From: an uncultured Saprospiraceae bacterium
GTDB lineage: Bacteria; Bacteroidota; Bacteroidia; Chitinophagales; Saprospiraceae
Length of the DNA stretch: 64,000 nucleotides
NCBI GenBank assembly: GCA_937951615.1
Contig: CALFBH010000060.1
Coordinates: 36,543-100,542 of the forward strand
Direction: 5' to 3'
Position 1 is the first letter of the stretch; each line of letters starts with the position of its first letter. The notes beneath the pieces were generated by a model, which was not told the origin of the DNA, made no database searches, and worked only from the letters and a program-made list of their open reading frames with translations. Made by a program: the position numbers and the translations under genes. This document shows, in pieces, positions 36,699-45,829 of this stretch.

Positions 36699-38144
36699 TT
36701 ATTGATAGGCTTTTAATTGTTCTTCTATTTCATCTTCAAGTTGTCTTGGGATATTACCATCAAGATAACGCTTCAATTCATTATAATATGTTTCGGCAGT
36801 ATCCTCCCTACCTTTTCCTTTCATGACCAGATATGCATGAATTAGTTTGTCAATTGTAGAAGTCCTGTACCCCGACTCCATGATTTCTGTGAGGGTCGTT
36901 GTATAACTCACCCCATAAATATTTTCTACAGTAGAATGAGTAAATTCCGTACCACGATGCTCAAGTTTGATAATTTTATTCCGTTCTCCATCTGCTTTTA
37001 AATTGCTAATGACTAATGGAGAATGTGTGCTAAAAATGAATTGAATAGCTGGAAATGTTCGTTTAAATCTATTGACGACCTCCTGCTGTAAAGTCGGATG
37101 CAAGTGCAGTTCTACTTCATCAATAAATACAATGCCTTTTGGTTCTTTTGTGCCATTTAAAATCAGGCTTCTAAATGCAATGTCCAAAACAATAGACAGA
37201 AGACGTTTGTACCCCTGTGGCAGGATGTCGAAGAACATAGTCTGTCCATTATTAAACAGGAAATTAATGTGTGCATTTCTTCGGTCAGGTCTGTTTACAA
37301 GAATACTACTAATTGCAAAGTCTTCATTAATAAATGAATACCTTTCCTCTCCGGATGCTGTAAAAGTTAATATCTTATTATTTATAAATTCTATTTGTTT
37401 CAAAAATCCATCAGCTTCTTTTTTTTGTATTAATCGGTTTAACTTCCCATGTAGTGCCATGCCTTTTGCTGTTCCGTTTCCTTCGTCATCATTCCCTAAT
37501 ATTGCAAGTTCTTTCTTAATATATTCGACTTCATTTTGAACATCCTGGATTGCATTATAAATTTTCACATATCGTGCTTGCCAAAGTTCGGCACAATTTG
37601 TTTCCTCATCCCAGCTATAATAGCCAAATTCTCTTGGTATAATATCTCTTTTAATAATATCCATGGCTCTTTCATTCACATTTCGTATATGAGGATAAGC
37701 ATCAGAAAAGAAAGAAATGAGCGGGAGTATTGAGTTTTCGGCATTATTATAATAGTCAAGAATACTATTGAGTGCATCGTCATATGCTGTAGGAAATAAT
37801 CTGCCTGGATTCTGTTTTTTAAAAAAAATCCATTCTATATACGCTTCATTAAATTCTCCCGAGTAGGTGATCTCAGTAGGAAAACTAAAGCCTTTTTCAA
37901 GGGCGTCAAACCTTGTATCCCAAAGTTCAAATTGTCTGATTTTACAACCATTAATATCACTTAGTGATTTTTCAAATCGCTTACTTTTTGAAAAAATAAA
38001 ACTTAGTCCATTTTTTATTGCCGCAATTAAATTTGTTTTCCCCGAACCATTTTTGCCAATGAGTATAGTCGTCTCTTTACCAAGCGTAACTTGATAATCT
38101 TCAAAACACCTAAAATTTTTAATATGTACCTTATCCAATCGCAT
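36699..38144 (-). CDS. AAA ATPase, Septu PtuA-like
   Basis: 481 residues beginning MRLDKVHIKNFRCFEDYQV. Walker A GKNGSGKT is at 30-37; FIDEVELHLHP (about 341-351) is Walker B with the D-loop-like tail, followed by FIFSTHSPLVISNL. The region between is coiled coil. It is an SMC/OLD-type ATPase whose partner HNH gene follows directly. Promoter elements TTTG and TACTTTTG lie upstream with 20-bp spacing. Confidence 0.85.
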   Translation of the reverse strand: MRLDKVHIKNFRCFEDYQVTLGKETTILIGKNGSGKTNLIAAIKNGLSFIFSKSKRFEKSLSDINGCKIRQFELWDTRFDALEKGFSFPTEITYSGEFNEAYIEWIFFKKQNPGRLFPTAYDDALNSILDYYNNAENSILPLISFFSDAYPHIRNVNERAMDIIKRDIIPREFGYYSWDEETNCAELWQARYVKIYNAIQDVQNEVEYIKKELAILGNDDEGNGTAKGMALHGKLNRLIQKKEADGFLKQIEFINNKILTFTASGEERYSFINEDFAISSILVNRPDRRNAHINFLFNNGQTMFFDILPQGYKRLLSIVLDIAFRSLILNGTKEPKGIVFIDEVELHLHPTLQQEVVNRFKRTFPAIQFIFSTHSPLVISNLKADGERNKIIKLEHRGTEFTHSTVENIYGVSYTTTLTEIMESGYRTSTIDKLIHAYLVMKGKGREDTAETYYNELKRYLDGNIPRQLEDEIEEQLKAYQ

Positions 38145-38167
38145 TTTACAATAAATTTGTTACCCAA

Positions 38168-38199
38168 CAAAAGTACATTTATTAAAAATGTAAAACAAA
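38168..38199 (-). promoter_or_regulatory. Promoter of the first Septu-like operon
   Basis: On the minus strand TTTG (38199-38196) and TACTTTTG (38175-38168) are separated by 20 bp, close to the Bacteroidota -33/-7 consensus. The ATG is 23 bp further on. Confidence 0.65.
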
Positions 38200-38269
38200 T
38201 TCTCCATAAAAAAGCCCCCGCGCCGACCAAAGGACAACGCGAGGACGTCTAACCAATTTTCTATCTCAG

Positions 38270-38388
38270 TTTTCAGTATCAGTTGCAGTTGCAATATCAA
38301 TACTTAATTAACACTATTTTCAATTGCCATTCACATTATTACTGCTACTGATACTGGCACTGAAACTGAAACTGAAACTGCTCAATCA
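38270..38388. repeat. Inverted CAGTTTCAGT / ACTGAAACTG word arrays
   Basis: Left array CAGTTTTCAGTATCAGTTGC and right array ACTGATACTGGCACTGAAAC plus two further ACTGAA units are inverted relatives about 50 bp apart. They lie between the symporter stop and the ATPase operon. The TTTTGC core is absent. Confidence 0.6.
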
Positions 38389-40142
38389 TGATCGGCTGGT
38401 GCAGCTGCACCGCGAGGAATACGAATATTCTCAACCAATTCCTGTATATGTGTTGGAGGTGGAGGTGTAAATCTCGACACTATCATGGCTACGATAAAGT
38501 TAAATATCATACCCAGTGTACCAATACCTTCCGGAGAAATACCAAACCACCACTGTTCGGGTTTGCCTGCGCCTCCGCCATACTTGAAGTAAATAATGTA
38601 TGCACCAGTGAATATCAAACCAACAAGCATACCTGCTACTGCGCCCTGCATATTCATCCGCTTGTAGAAAATACCGAGCAGGATAGCCGGGAAGAAGGAG
38701 GCTGCTGCCAGTCCGAATGCCCAGGCGACCACCTGCGCCACGAAGCCAGGCGGATTGATACCAAAATAAGCTGCAACCATGACCGCAACACCAATTGTGA
38801 TACGTGCATAAGTCAATTCCTGTTTCTCTGTAATCTTAGGCATCAGGAAGTTTTTCAACAAATCGTGAGAGATCGACGAAGAAATCACCAGCAACAAACC
38901 TGCTGCCGTAGAAAGCGCAGCCGCAAGCCCACCTGCCACCACGAGTGCGATGACCCAAGCAGGAAGTCCAGCAATCTCAGGATTCGCGAGTACCATGATG
39001 TCTCTATCTACTGTCAACTCGCTGCCTTTCCAGCCTTTTGCAGCTGCGGCAGCCGCAAAGCTTTCATTTTTATCATTATAATACTGAATGTTTCCATCGC
39101 CGTTTTTGTCTTCAAATTTGAGTAAGCCTGTTTTTTCCCAATTACCAAACCAAGAAGGCATTTCAGCATAAGGCTGATTGTTTACGGTATTCAATAAGTT
39201 GGTTCTTGCAAAAGCAGCTACTGCAGGTGCAGTGGTGTAGAGCAAAGCAATAAATATCAATGCCCAACCTGCTGATTTACGTGCATCGCTTACTTTTGGT
39301 ACGGTGAAGAAACGGACAATAACGTGAGGCAGACCCGCTGTTCCCAGCATGAGGGCAGCCGTAACGAAGAACAGATTAACTTTGCCTGTATGCGAAATAG
39401 TGTATTCTTTAAATCCAAGATCGGTGTGTAGCAAATCGAGTTTGGCAAGTAGCGCACCACTACCATCTACCAAGTCTCCACCAAAACCAATTTGTGGGAT
39501 AGGATTGCCTACCATTTGGATAGAAATAAAAATGGCTGGTACGAGGTAAGCAAAAATCAATACGCAATACTGCGCTACCTGCGTGTAAGTAATCCCTTTC
39601 ATACCACCGAGTACCGCATAGAAAAATACGATGAGCGTACCAATGATTATCCCTGTCTCAAACTCAACTTCCAAAAATCGAGAGAAGGCAATTCCAACTC
39701 CTTTCATCTGTCCTACAATGTAGGTAAAGGATACAAAGAGTGCACAAACAATAGCCACCATACGGGCTGTTTGAGAATAATACCTATCTCCAATAAAATC
39801 TGGTACAGTAAACTTACCAAATTTCCGCAGATAAGGGGCAAGTAGTAAGGCAAGCAGCACATAGCCACCCGTCCAGCCCATCAGATACTGTGCGCCCTGA
39901 TAGCCCATAAACGAGATCAAACCCGCCATAGAAATAAAGGAAGCGGCAGACATCCAGTCGGCAGCCGTCGCCATCCCGTTGAGTATCGGTGGCACACCGC
40001 CACCTGCTACATAAAAATCACTGGTCGAACCAGCACGCGCCCATATTGCAACGCCGATGTACAGTAAAAAGGTCAAACCCACAATGATTGCCGTCCACGT
40101 CTGCACACCAAGACCTAATATAATATCTCCTAATATAGTCAT
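38382..40142 (-). CDS. Sodium:solute symporter, acetate/ActP-like (VC_2705 type)
   Basis: 586 residues with about 13 membrane helices of the SSS family. WMSAASFISMAG and GGMKGITYTQ are typical of acetate/monocarboxylate symporters; a hydrophilic insertion (about 325-375, with EDKNGDGNIQYY) lies between helices. The DUF4212 gene lies 57 bp upstream in the same direction, the usual two-gene arrangement of VC_2705-type symporters. It imports small carboxylates with sodium. Confidence 0.9.
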   Translation of the reverse strand: MTILGDIILGLGVQTWTAIIVGLTFLLYIGVAIWARAGSTSDFYVAGGGVPPILNGMATAADWMSAASFISMAGLISFMGYQGAQYLMGWTGGYVLLALLLAPYLRKFGKFTVPDFIGDRYYSQTARMVAIVCALFVSFTYIVGQMKGVGIAFSRFLEVEFETGIIIGTLIVFFYAVLGGMKGITYTQVAQYCVLIFAYLVPAIFISIQMVGNPIPQIGFGGDLVDGSGALLAKLDLLHTDLGFKEYTISHTGKVNLFFVTAALMLGTAGLPHVIVRFFTVPKVSDARKSAGWALIFIALLYTTAPAVAAFARTNLLNTVNNQPYAEMPSWFGNWEKTGLLKFEDKNGDGNIQYYNDKNESFAAAAAAKGWKGSELTVDRDIMVLANPEIAGLPAWVIALVVAGGLAAALSTAAGLLLVISSSISHDLLKNFLMPKITEKQELTYARITIGVAVMVAAYFGINPPGFVAQVVAWAFGLAAASFFPAILLGIFYKRMNMQGAVAGMLVGLIFTGAYIIYFKYGGGAGKPEQWWFGISPEGIGTLGMIFNFIVAMIVSRFTPPPPTHIQELVENIRIPRGAAAPADHD

Positions 40143-40199
40143 GATTTTTTATTTTAATATTTTGAAAATTTGCCCAGGCAGGATGCCCAAGCGGCGACC

Positions 40200-40457
40200 T
40201 TATTCCTCGTCCACACCATATTCCTTGTCCAGTTTATTCATCCAATTTATATAGACAAAAATGAGGATGACAAACACATAGATTGCGCCTTGTTGTGCAA
40301 ACCAAAATCCGAGTTTGAAACCACCGATTTGGATGGTATTGAGGGCATCGGCAAATAAAATACCACAGCCATAAGAAACAATAAACCATACAGACAGCAG
40401 GATAGCCAGATAGCGTAGGTTTTTGTTCCAATATTCTTTCATTCTGTTATCAGACAT
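40200..40457 (-). CDS. DUF4212 small subunit of a sodium:solute symporter
   Basis: 85 residues with two helices (about 16-38 and 48-70). NLRYLAILLSVWFIVSYGCG and LGFWFAQQGAIYVFVILIF are the family hallmarks. It is encoded immediately before the large symporter subunit. The ATG at 40457 is preferred over M6. Confidence 0.9.
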   Translation of the reverse strand: MSDNRMKEYWNKNLRYLAILLSVWFIVSYGCGILFADALNTIQIGGFKLGFWFAQQGAIYVFVILIFVYINWMNKLDKEYGVDEE

Positions 40458-40621
40458 AATTTTTTAAATTTAAGTTTATCCCGATTTTATCAGGAAAGTT
40501 CAAGTTCAAATCAAAGGCTTTGCATGGTTTTCAGAAATTTTATACATCTGACCATCAAGGGCTCAAATTTAAATTTAACCCAAACTAAACTTTGATGAAC
40601 AATTTCATTTAATTAACTGAT

Positions 40622-41905
40622 CTACAAGAAAATATGCATTTGAAGACGAATTTGAGAGAGTCCGTCGTCCTGTGTTGCGATGGCACCTTCTCTCACGTCA
40701 CCAGCTATTCTGTGATACTCCAAAGTCACTTTTGCATTATGCCCATTGATATAGTAGTTAACACCAACATCTATGGCAGTAACAGGATCCTCATAGCCTT
40801 GATAACTACCAAAATTGAACGCAGCATAAGGCATTATTTTAGCAGATTTCACGAAATAGCCTAATTGTGAATATATAGCACTTCCCGTTCCAGCCCAGCG
40901 ACTTACATAGTTTTCGCCATAATTGAAATTCATGAAAGCTGCATAAGCATTTATGGCATCGCCATTGCTGCCCAGCGGCATATCTAAAAAGGCATCTAAT
41001 GCAAAATGGCCAACGCTACTATGCTTTCCAGTAGATTCATTATACATGCCATTTGGATGAGCATAAAAACCTGCTCCAATTGCCAGCACTTTTTTCTTAC
41101 CCAGATAAGTACCTACAGCATAAGGCAATTTAGTGGATTCTTTGTCAAAAATGTTATAACGAAAGTAACCTTCCAATACCGTATTTCCAGTAGGCTTTTC
41201 GTCTTCTGTTAGATTAGAAACACCAGTGTAGCTCAAGTCGCTTCCTTTTGTGCCGAAGTCAATACCACCACCAATCGTATTACGAAGTGGGGAATTAATA
41301 GCTACGCGATAGTCAAATTGATCAATTTGGCCTTTCGCATAAACACCCAGATGGCGAGCAAATTGGTCGGTAATACCCAAGGAATGCCATGCGACGAAGG
41401 GACGTGACTGATCGAGTGTCATTAAGTTGAGGGTACTCTGGTTGGATAGACGAGTTAAGCCTTTCCAGTAATGCAAACCAGCTCCTACATACACTGCATC
41501 GTGTACCTTAAATTCTCCCCAGGCATCATGGAGAAATAGCTGTGGTGAATCTCCATTACTTCCAAGAGAAGTAAGATTACCTGGTGAAAGTCCATTCAAT
41601 CCAAAATGAGTAAGAATCAAAAATTTTGGTGAAATCTGAGCAAATGCCAGAAAACGAGAACGCCTGATACTTGGCGTAAGCTGAAGTTTCGCATCCTCTG
41701 CTTCCAGATTGCTGGTCGTTGCCCAGAGTTGATGCCACATAATAAAACGGACGTATTTTTTGCCATCCTCACTCAGTTTGAGCGTCATGGGTTTGTAGGA
41801 ATGGTCTATCTCCGGCTTTTCTTTTTCCTGCGCAGTCATCGTGCAGACTGCAAAGAAATAGACGAGCGACAGTGCCATTGTTTTTAGAATAGTTCGAGTT
41901 TTCAT
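40622..41905 (-). CDS. Outer membrane porin-like beta-barrel protein
   Basis: 427 residues. Signal peptide 1-25 (ends TMTAQ). Repeated amphipathic strands, WHQLW and FLHDAWGEFKVHDAVYVGAGLHYW give a phosphate-selective-porin-like look, and the chain ends with a strand terminating in FL. It is probably a substrate channel; adjacency to the acetate symporter suggests uptake of the same nutrient, which is inference. The gap to the DUF4212 gene is about 165 bp. Confidence 0.75.
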   Translation of the reverse strand: MKTRTILKTMALSLVYFFAVCTMTAQEKEKPEIDHSYKPMTLKLSEDGKKYVRFIMWHQLWATTSNLEAEDAKLQLTPSIRRSRFLAFAQISPKFLILTHFGLNGLSPGNLTSLGSNGDSPQLFLHDAWGEFKVHDAVYVGAGLHYWKGLTRLSNQSTLNLMTLDQSRPFVAWHSLGITDQFARHLGVYAKGQIDQFDYRVAINSPLRNTIGGGIDFGTKGSDLSYTGVSNLTEDEKPTGNTVLEGYFRYNIFDKESTKLPYAVGTYLGKKKVLAIGAGFYAHPNGMYNESTGKHSSVGHFALDAFLDMPLGSNGDAINAYAAFMNFNYGENYVSRWAGTGSAIYSQLGYFVKSAKIMPYAAFNFGSYQGYEDPVTAIDVGVNYYINGHNAKVTLEYHRIAGDVREGAIATQDDGLSQIRLQMHIFL

Positions 41906-41920
41906 AGGCTCGTTGATTTT

Positions 41921-42081
41921 AGTAATGGTAAAAAAATAACTTCCGCATTTGATGTATTAATTTTGCCGCTGCACTTCGTTGCTGCATCAGTCACTATGCT
42001 TAGGCATAGCTCCTTCTTTGCGCCTCGTTCAGCACCAAAATTAATTACCTGAAATAGGGAACTTATTTTTTTACCATTACT
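41921..42081. repeat. 160-bp element with 45-bp inverted ends
   Basis: AGTAATGGTAAAAAAATAAC at 41921-41940 and its near-complement at 42062-42081 extend inward to AATTTTG / CAAAATT, about 40 of 46 positions matching. The centre holds CTATGC-TTAG-GCATAG (41994-42009). Non-coding and MITE-like, in the porin 5' flank. Confidence 0.75.
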
Positions 42082-42289
42082 GAGTTTGAAAATTTTGCCA
42101 ACTTGAAAGCCAGCAGTGCTATATCATAATGTTTGTTTCAATCAAATGTATATAGATATTTAGATATTTACAAGCGTTTTGATTTTTTTCTTGTATTTTT
42201 CTAAAATATAATTGCGGGAAAGTGGTTGGTGGGCGAATTAAAATTCTACCGGAGGAAACCCTTCAGCTTGATACCTTTGAAAAAGGTTA

Positions 42290-42469
42290 TAGACATGATC
42301 TATTTTGGTAGTCTACAGTTTTAGCCAACTTGTGCGATTGAATTAAGTCCCCATGAATAAATTAATTATTCGTCGCGATGCGACTTGAATAGCCTTCAAA
42401 TGATAACTTTACAGAGTGTCGTAGACACGGTCTATTTGGTAGCCAATGGTTTTAACCATGGGCGAATGG
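42290..42469. repeat. Direct repeat of a 50-bp hairpin unit
   Basis: Units at 42290-42340 and 42422-42469 share TAGACA, TCTATTT, GGTAG, GTTTTA and GCGA in order. Between them lie GTCGC-GAT-GCGAC (42372-42384) and TTGAA-N5-TTCAA. With 41921-42081 this fills the 41906-42474 gap; no gene was seen. Confidence 0.55.
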
Positions 42470-42474
42470 AGCGG

Positions 42475-43926
42475 CTAATGCTCAAACAAAGCTGTCAGGT
42501 CTAGTAAATTATACACTAGATCAAGGCTGTGTTGATTATGCTTGAGCCCATAAGGGGAAATAAAAATCCAGAGGAGTAGTTTTTTTGTTTTGGTGGTTTG
42601 TTGAAAAACAAGTGCTTTCTGCTTCAGGGTATCTGCGTAAGCTTTGGTCATCACAAATTCCTGCTGATAAAACTTAATCTCAAAGAGGTTAATCACCTGA
42701 TCTTTCCGGTCTAAGAGCAAGTCTATCTGAACACCTTTTTCAGTACTTGTTCCTTTTTTGAAAAAAGAAGAAGAAACAGCATATACCCCAGCGATACTCA
42801 GTGCCTTTTTTATCTGTGGCAAATGTTTGATACAAATACTTTCAAAAGTATAACCGCTCCACGATTTGTAGGCTGATGTCTGACTCAGATGTTGCCAGGT
42901 ATCATTGCCTTCGTAAGCATTATTTTCTATAAAATGAAGATAAAAAAGCGAGTATTCATCCGTCAGTCGATATAACTTGTCTTTCTTTTTTTTGTGATAA
43001 GAACGGTAAACCGAAATGAAATTAGACAGCTCCAGTTCTTCCAGAATCTTAGTCAATGTACCACCGTTTTTGATTTTGGATATTTTAATAACTTCCTCGC
43101 GCGTCATGCCCTGTCGCTTAGTTGCTAATGCACGAACAACAGCGATGTGATGCTCCGCATTATTAAACAAGGCAGGATATAAATTTGAAAATTCATCCTT
43201 TAATAAACCCGTTTCAGAAAAGCAAATATCATTGATATTTTGAACTGCACTTTTACCCGACTCCACTTCTTTCAAATAATGTGGAACCCCGCCAAGTGCC
43301 ATATAAATTTGAACAATCTGATAGCGGGTAAGCGGAATATTTCTACTCTTGAAAAAATGTTCTGTTTCGTAAAGTGTGAAAGGCTTGAGGTGAATCCGTT
43401 TTGTAATCCGGTTGTGCAGTCCGCCTGTGTGATTGACCACCTTTTGCACCATCCACGAAGCTGCCGACCCGCAGATCACCACCACGACATTCTCTCGAAC
43501 CGCCCAACTGTTCCAAAAAAAACTTAAACCACGTAAAAAGCCGGCAGATTTATTGGCGGCCAGCCAGGGCAATTCATCAAAAAAAACAACCTGCCGCTGC
43601 TCGCCTTTCTTAGTTTCCAAATATTTAATCAGCATAAAAAACACCTCCAACCAATTGGAAGGCGTTTGGGAGGCTTGAGAATTATTTGCTGCCTTATCTA
43701 ATTGATAGACGAAATTTTTAAGCTGTTCATCAGTAGGTGCATCCTGAATACCCGATAATTTAAATGTGATATTTTTTTCATAAACAGATTCAATCAAAAA
43801 TGTCTTTCCTACCCGCCTTCTGCCTATGACTGCTACCATCTCTGCTTCACGAGAAGTCAAGGCCTTTTTCAGAATTTCCTGCTCCTTTTCCCGTCCAATT
43901 AATATAGTGTTATTCATTGATTGCAA
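42475..43926 (-). CDS. ATPase with PD-(D/E)xK-like C-terminus (COG1672 type)
   Basis: 483 residues. Walker A GRRRVGKT (about 35-42), Walker B VVFFDELPWL (about 117-126), then a winged-helix region (REEVIKISKIKNGGTLTKILEEL, about 275-297) and a C-terminal domain with VQIDLLLDRKDQVINLFEIKFY (about 410-431), where the Asp and ExK fit a PD-(D/E)xK nuclease site. Such single-gene ATPases are common mobile or defence-like genes of unknown role. Three inverted TTAAGCTG pairs lie in its 5' region. Confidence 0.8.
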   Translation of the reverse strand: MQSMNNTILIGREKEQEILKKALTSREAEMVAVIGRRRVGKTFLIESVYEKNITFKLSGIQDAPTDEQLKNFVYQLDKAANNSQASQTPSNWLEVFFMLIKYLETKKGEQRQVVFFDELPWLAANKSAGFLRGLSFFWNSWAVRENVVVVICGSAASWMVQKVVNHTGGLHNRITKRIHLKPFTLYETEHFFKSRNIPLTRYQIVQIYMALGGVPHYLKEVESGKSAVQNINDICFSETGLLKDEFSNLYPALFNNAEHHIAVVRALATKRQGMTREEVIKISKIKNGGTLTKILEELELSNFISVYRSYHKKKKDKLYRLTDEYSLFYLHFIENNAYEGNDTWQHLSQTSAYKSWSGYTFESICIKHLPQIKKALSIAGVYAVSSSFFKKGTSTEKGVQIDLLLDRKDQVINLFEIKFYQQEFVMTKAYADTLKQKALVFQQTTKTKKLLLWIFISPYGLKHNQHSLDLVYNLLDLTALFEH

Positions 43927-43933
43927 TTTATTT

Positions 43934-44090
43934 CCAGCTTAATGTATATAAATATACGTAGATTAAGCTGGAAATAAAATATTTTCCAGCTTAATCTATA
44001 CTTAAAACACACTTTAAGCTGACTTGATACTTAGTTATCAGCTCAATCTACACCAAAAGAGGCACATTAAGCTGAAAATGCCTCTTTTGG
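43934..44090. promoter_or_regulatory. Array of six alternating CAGCTTAAT sites
   Basis: Sites at 43934-43946 (+), 43959-43971 (-), 43986-43998 (+), 44011-44023 (-), 44038-44050 (+) and 44064-44076 (-) resemble CCAGCTTAATCTA. They strictly alternate in orientation, forming three inverted pairs directly upstream of the ATPase gene. The last site sits in the loop of a 12-bp stem (CCAAAAGAGGCA, 44053-44090). An operator or a repeat-derived structure are both possible. Confidence 0.6.
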
Positions 44091-44139
44091 TCTGTATAAC
44101 AAATTGCACAGCTTTAAAACATTGGCTTAGGATTTAAAA

Positions 44140-44261
44140 GCCCTGAATGGGCGAAATAAAACAGAGTACCAAATGAGAATGTCGTCCCTGTAGGACTAAA
44201 AAAAGCTAATTTATTTACGAAGGACGATGTCCTTTGCTGACATATTTCGCTCTTTCAGAGC
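44140..44261. repeat. Composite REP-like element of four hairpins
   Basis: GCCC-TGAAT-GGGC (44140-44152), GTCC-CTGTA-GGAC (44184-44196), AGGAC-GAT-GTCCT (44221-44233) and GCTC-TTTCA-GAGC (44249-44261). The outer two are inverted copies sharing GAAATA on their inner side; the inner two are also inverted relatives. Confidence 0.7.
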
Positions 44262-44270
44262 TTAGAACGT

Positions 44271-45614
44271 TCAAAAAATATAAATAAGCTCAGGAAACAG
44301 AATAATCAGGGCAATAAAGAAAACCTGGATGAGAATAAAAGGAATGATTCCTCGATACAAATGCTGCGTAGTGATTTCGGGCGGAGCAACGCCTTTCAAA
44401 TAAAAAAGAGAAAAGCCAAAAGGCGGTGTGAGGAAAGAGGTTTGCAAATTCATCGCCATCAAAATACCGACCCACAACATATCTACCTCATAGACATCAA
44501 AAATAGGCGTGATGACTGGAACAAAAATGAAAATGATTTCAATAAAGTCAATGAAAAAGCCAGCAATAAAAATAATGACCATCACGATCAACAGGAACAT
44601 CATAGGAGAAAGATTAGCCTGCTGAATCAATTCTATCAGATAATCATCGCCGCCCAATGTTCTGAACACCAGCGTAAAGGTCGTCGCGCCTAGCAATATC
44701 CAGAAGACCATCGCCGTCAGTTTCATGGTTTGCCGCATGACTTGTTGTAGAATATTGAGGTTAAATTTACCTTGTAGAATAGTCAGCAAAGTAGCCCCCA
44801 TCGCCCCTACTGCCGCCGCTTCTGTAGGCGAAGCAATGCCTTTAAAAATAGAACCCAGTACAGTCAAAATCAGCAAAAAAGGTAAGAAAAATGCTTTGAA
44901 GACTCTTCCCCAAAAACCCTTCCCACGCATGGCTTTGATTTCTTCCTGTGGAATAGGCGGCGCCCAGTCGCGCTTGACATTGCTGACAATAAGAATGTAA
45001 GCAATATAAGCCAGCACCAACAAAAAGCCCGGTAAAAAAGCTGCCCGAAACATCGCCCCCACATCCACTTGCGAAACACCACGCGAACTCGCACCAATCT
45101 GATCTGCCAGCAAAATCAACACAATAGAAGGCGGAATGATCTGCCCCAAAGTCCCCGATGAAGCAATGACCCCAGTAGCCAGTTCGGGCTTATAGCCACG
45201 CTTCAGCATCACTGGCAAACTCAGCACACCCATCGTCACCACAGTAGCCCCGACTATCCCCGTAGAAGCCGCAAGCAAAGCCCCAACAATGACCACCGAA
45301 ACCGCCAGTCCACCCCGCACACTACCAAATAAATTAGCCATTGTTTCCAATAGACTCTCTGCCAGTCCCGATTTTTCCAACATGATGCCCATAAAAATAA
45401 ACAGCGGCACAGCCATCAACATCGTGTTATTGATTGTTCCCATGAAGCGGGAAGGCAACAGATTAAAATGCCGCATCTCTATCGCACCCGGCACGACCAC
45501 CATCAAGATCAAGGAAAATAAAATCGACACACCAGCCAGCGTAAATGCCACCGGATAGCCCCGCAGGATGAGGATGAAAATAATTAGAAATAGTAGGAGT
45601 GCTAGGAAGCCCAT
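44271..45614 (-). CDS. dctM: TRAP transporter large permease
   Basis: 447 residues with about 12 to 13 hydrophobic segments of the DctM family: GYPVAFTLAGVS near the start, VPLFIFMGIMLEKSG (about 69-83), ASTGIVGATVVTMG (about 116-129) and GTLGQIIPPSIVLILL (about 153-168). It is the transport subunit of a tripartite ATP-independent periplasmic transporter for carboxylates or amino acids. The small subunit gene lies upstream, separated by palindromic element B. No solute-binding DctP gene is in the window. Confidence 0.95.
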   Translation of the reverse strand: MGFLALLLFLIIFILILRGYPVAFTLAGVSILFSLILMVVVPGAIEMRHFNLLPSRFMGTINNTMLMAVPLFIFMGIMLEKSGLAESLLETMANLFGSVRGGLAVSVVIVGALLAASTGIVGATVVTMGVLSLPVMLKRGYKPELATGVIASSGTLGQIIPPSIVLILLADQIGASSRGVSQVDVGAMFRAAFLPGFLLVLAYIAYILIVSNVKRDWAPPIPQEEIKAMRGKGFWGRVFKAFFLPFLLILTVLGSIFKGIASPTEAAAVGAMGATLLTILQGKFNLNILQQVMRQTMKLTAMVFWILLGATTFTLVFRTLGGDDYLIELIQQANLSPMMFLLIVMVIIFIAGFFIDFIEIIFIFVPVITPIFDVYEVDMLWVGILMAMNLQTSFLTPPFGFSLFYLKGVAPPEITTQHLYRGIIPFILIQVFFIALIILFPELIYIF

Positions 45615-45667
45615 TGTTTTTGTTCCGTTGTTCTAGTAAGTCAGAAAAGCAATTTCACTTAGTTTTT

Positions 45668-45817
45668 GTCCATAGTCGATGGTCGATAGTCCATGGCTGG
45701 AATTTTACAATGTCCCTGTTTTCCAGCTTTTACATGCATTTTGCAAAGCAAAATGAAATACAGAAATGACCTGAATACTAAAAAACAGCTATCGTCTATA
45801 GACCATCGACTATGGAC
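45668..45817. repeat. Palindromic dispersed element B inside the TRAP operon
   Basis: GTCCATAGTCGATGGTC (45668-45684) and its exact complement (45801-45817) flank a central CATTTTGC-AAA-GCAAAATG (45737-45755). The reverse complement aligns with element A, including the segment beside the core. It separates dctQ from dctM. Confidence 0.8.
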
Positions 45818-45829
45818 CAAAAAAATATT

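Noticed and set aside
35907..38144. Retron with ATPase-HNH effectors
   Set aside because: No reverse transcriptase gene or msr/msd-like inverted repeat region occurs beside this pair or the one at 52693-54585.
38205..38250. GC-rich AAAAAAGCCCCCGCG stretch as a terminator
   Set aside because: The complementary CGCGAGG is short and the expected T-tract is missing; it lies upstream of the ATPase promoter on the minus strand, where no known gene ends on that strand.
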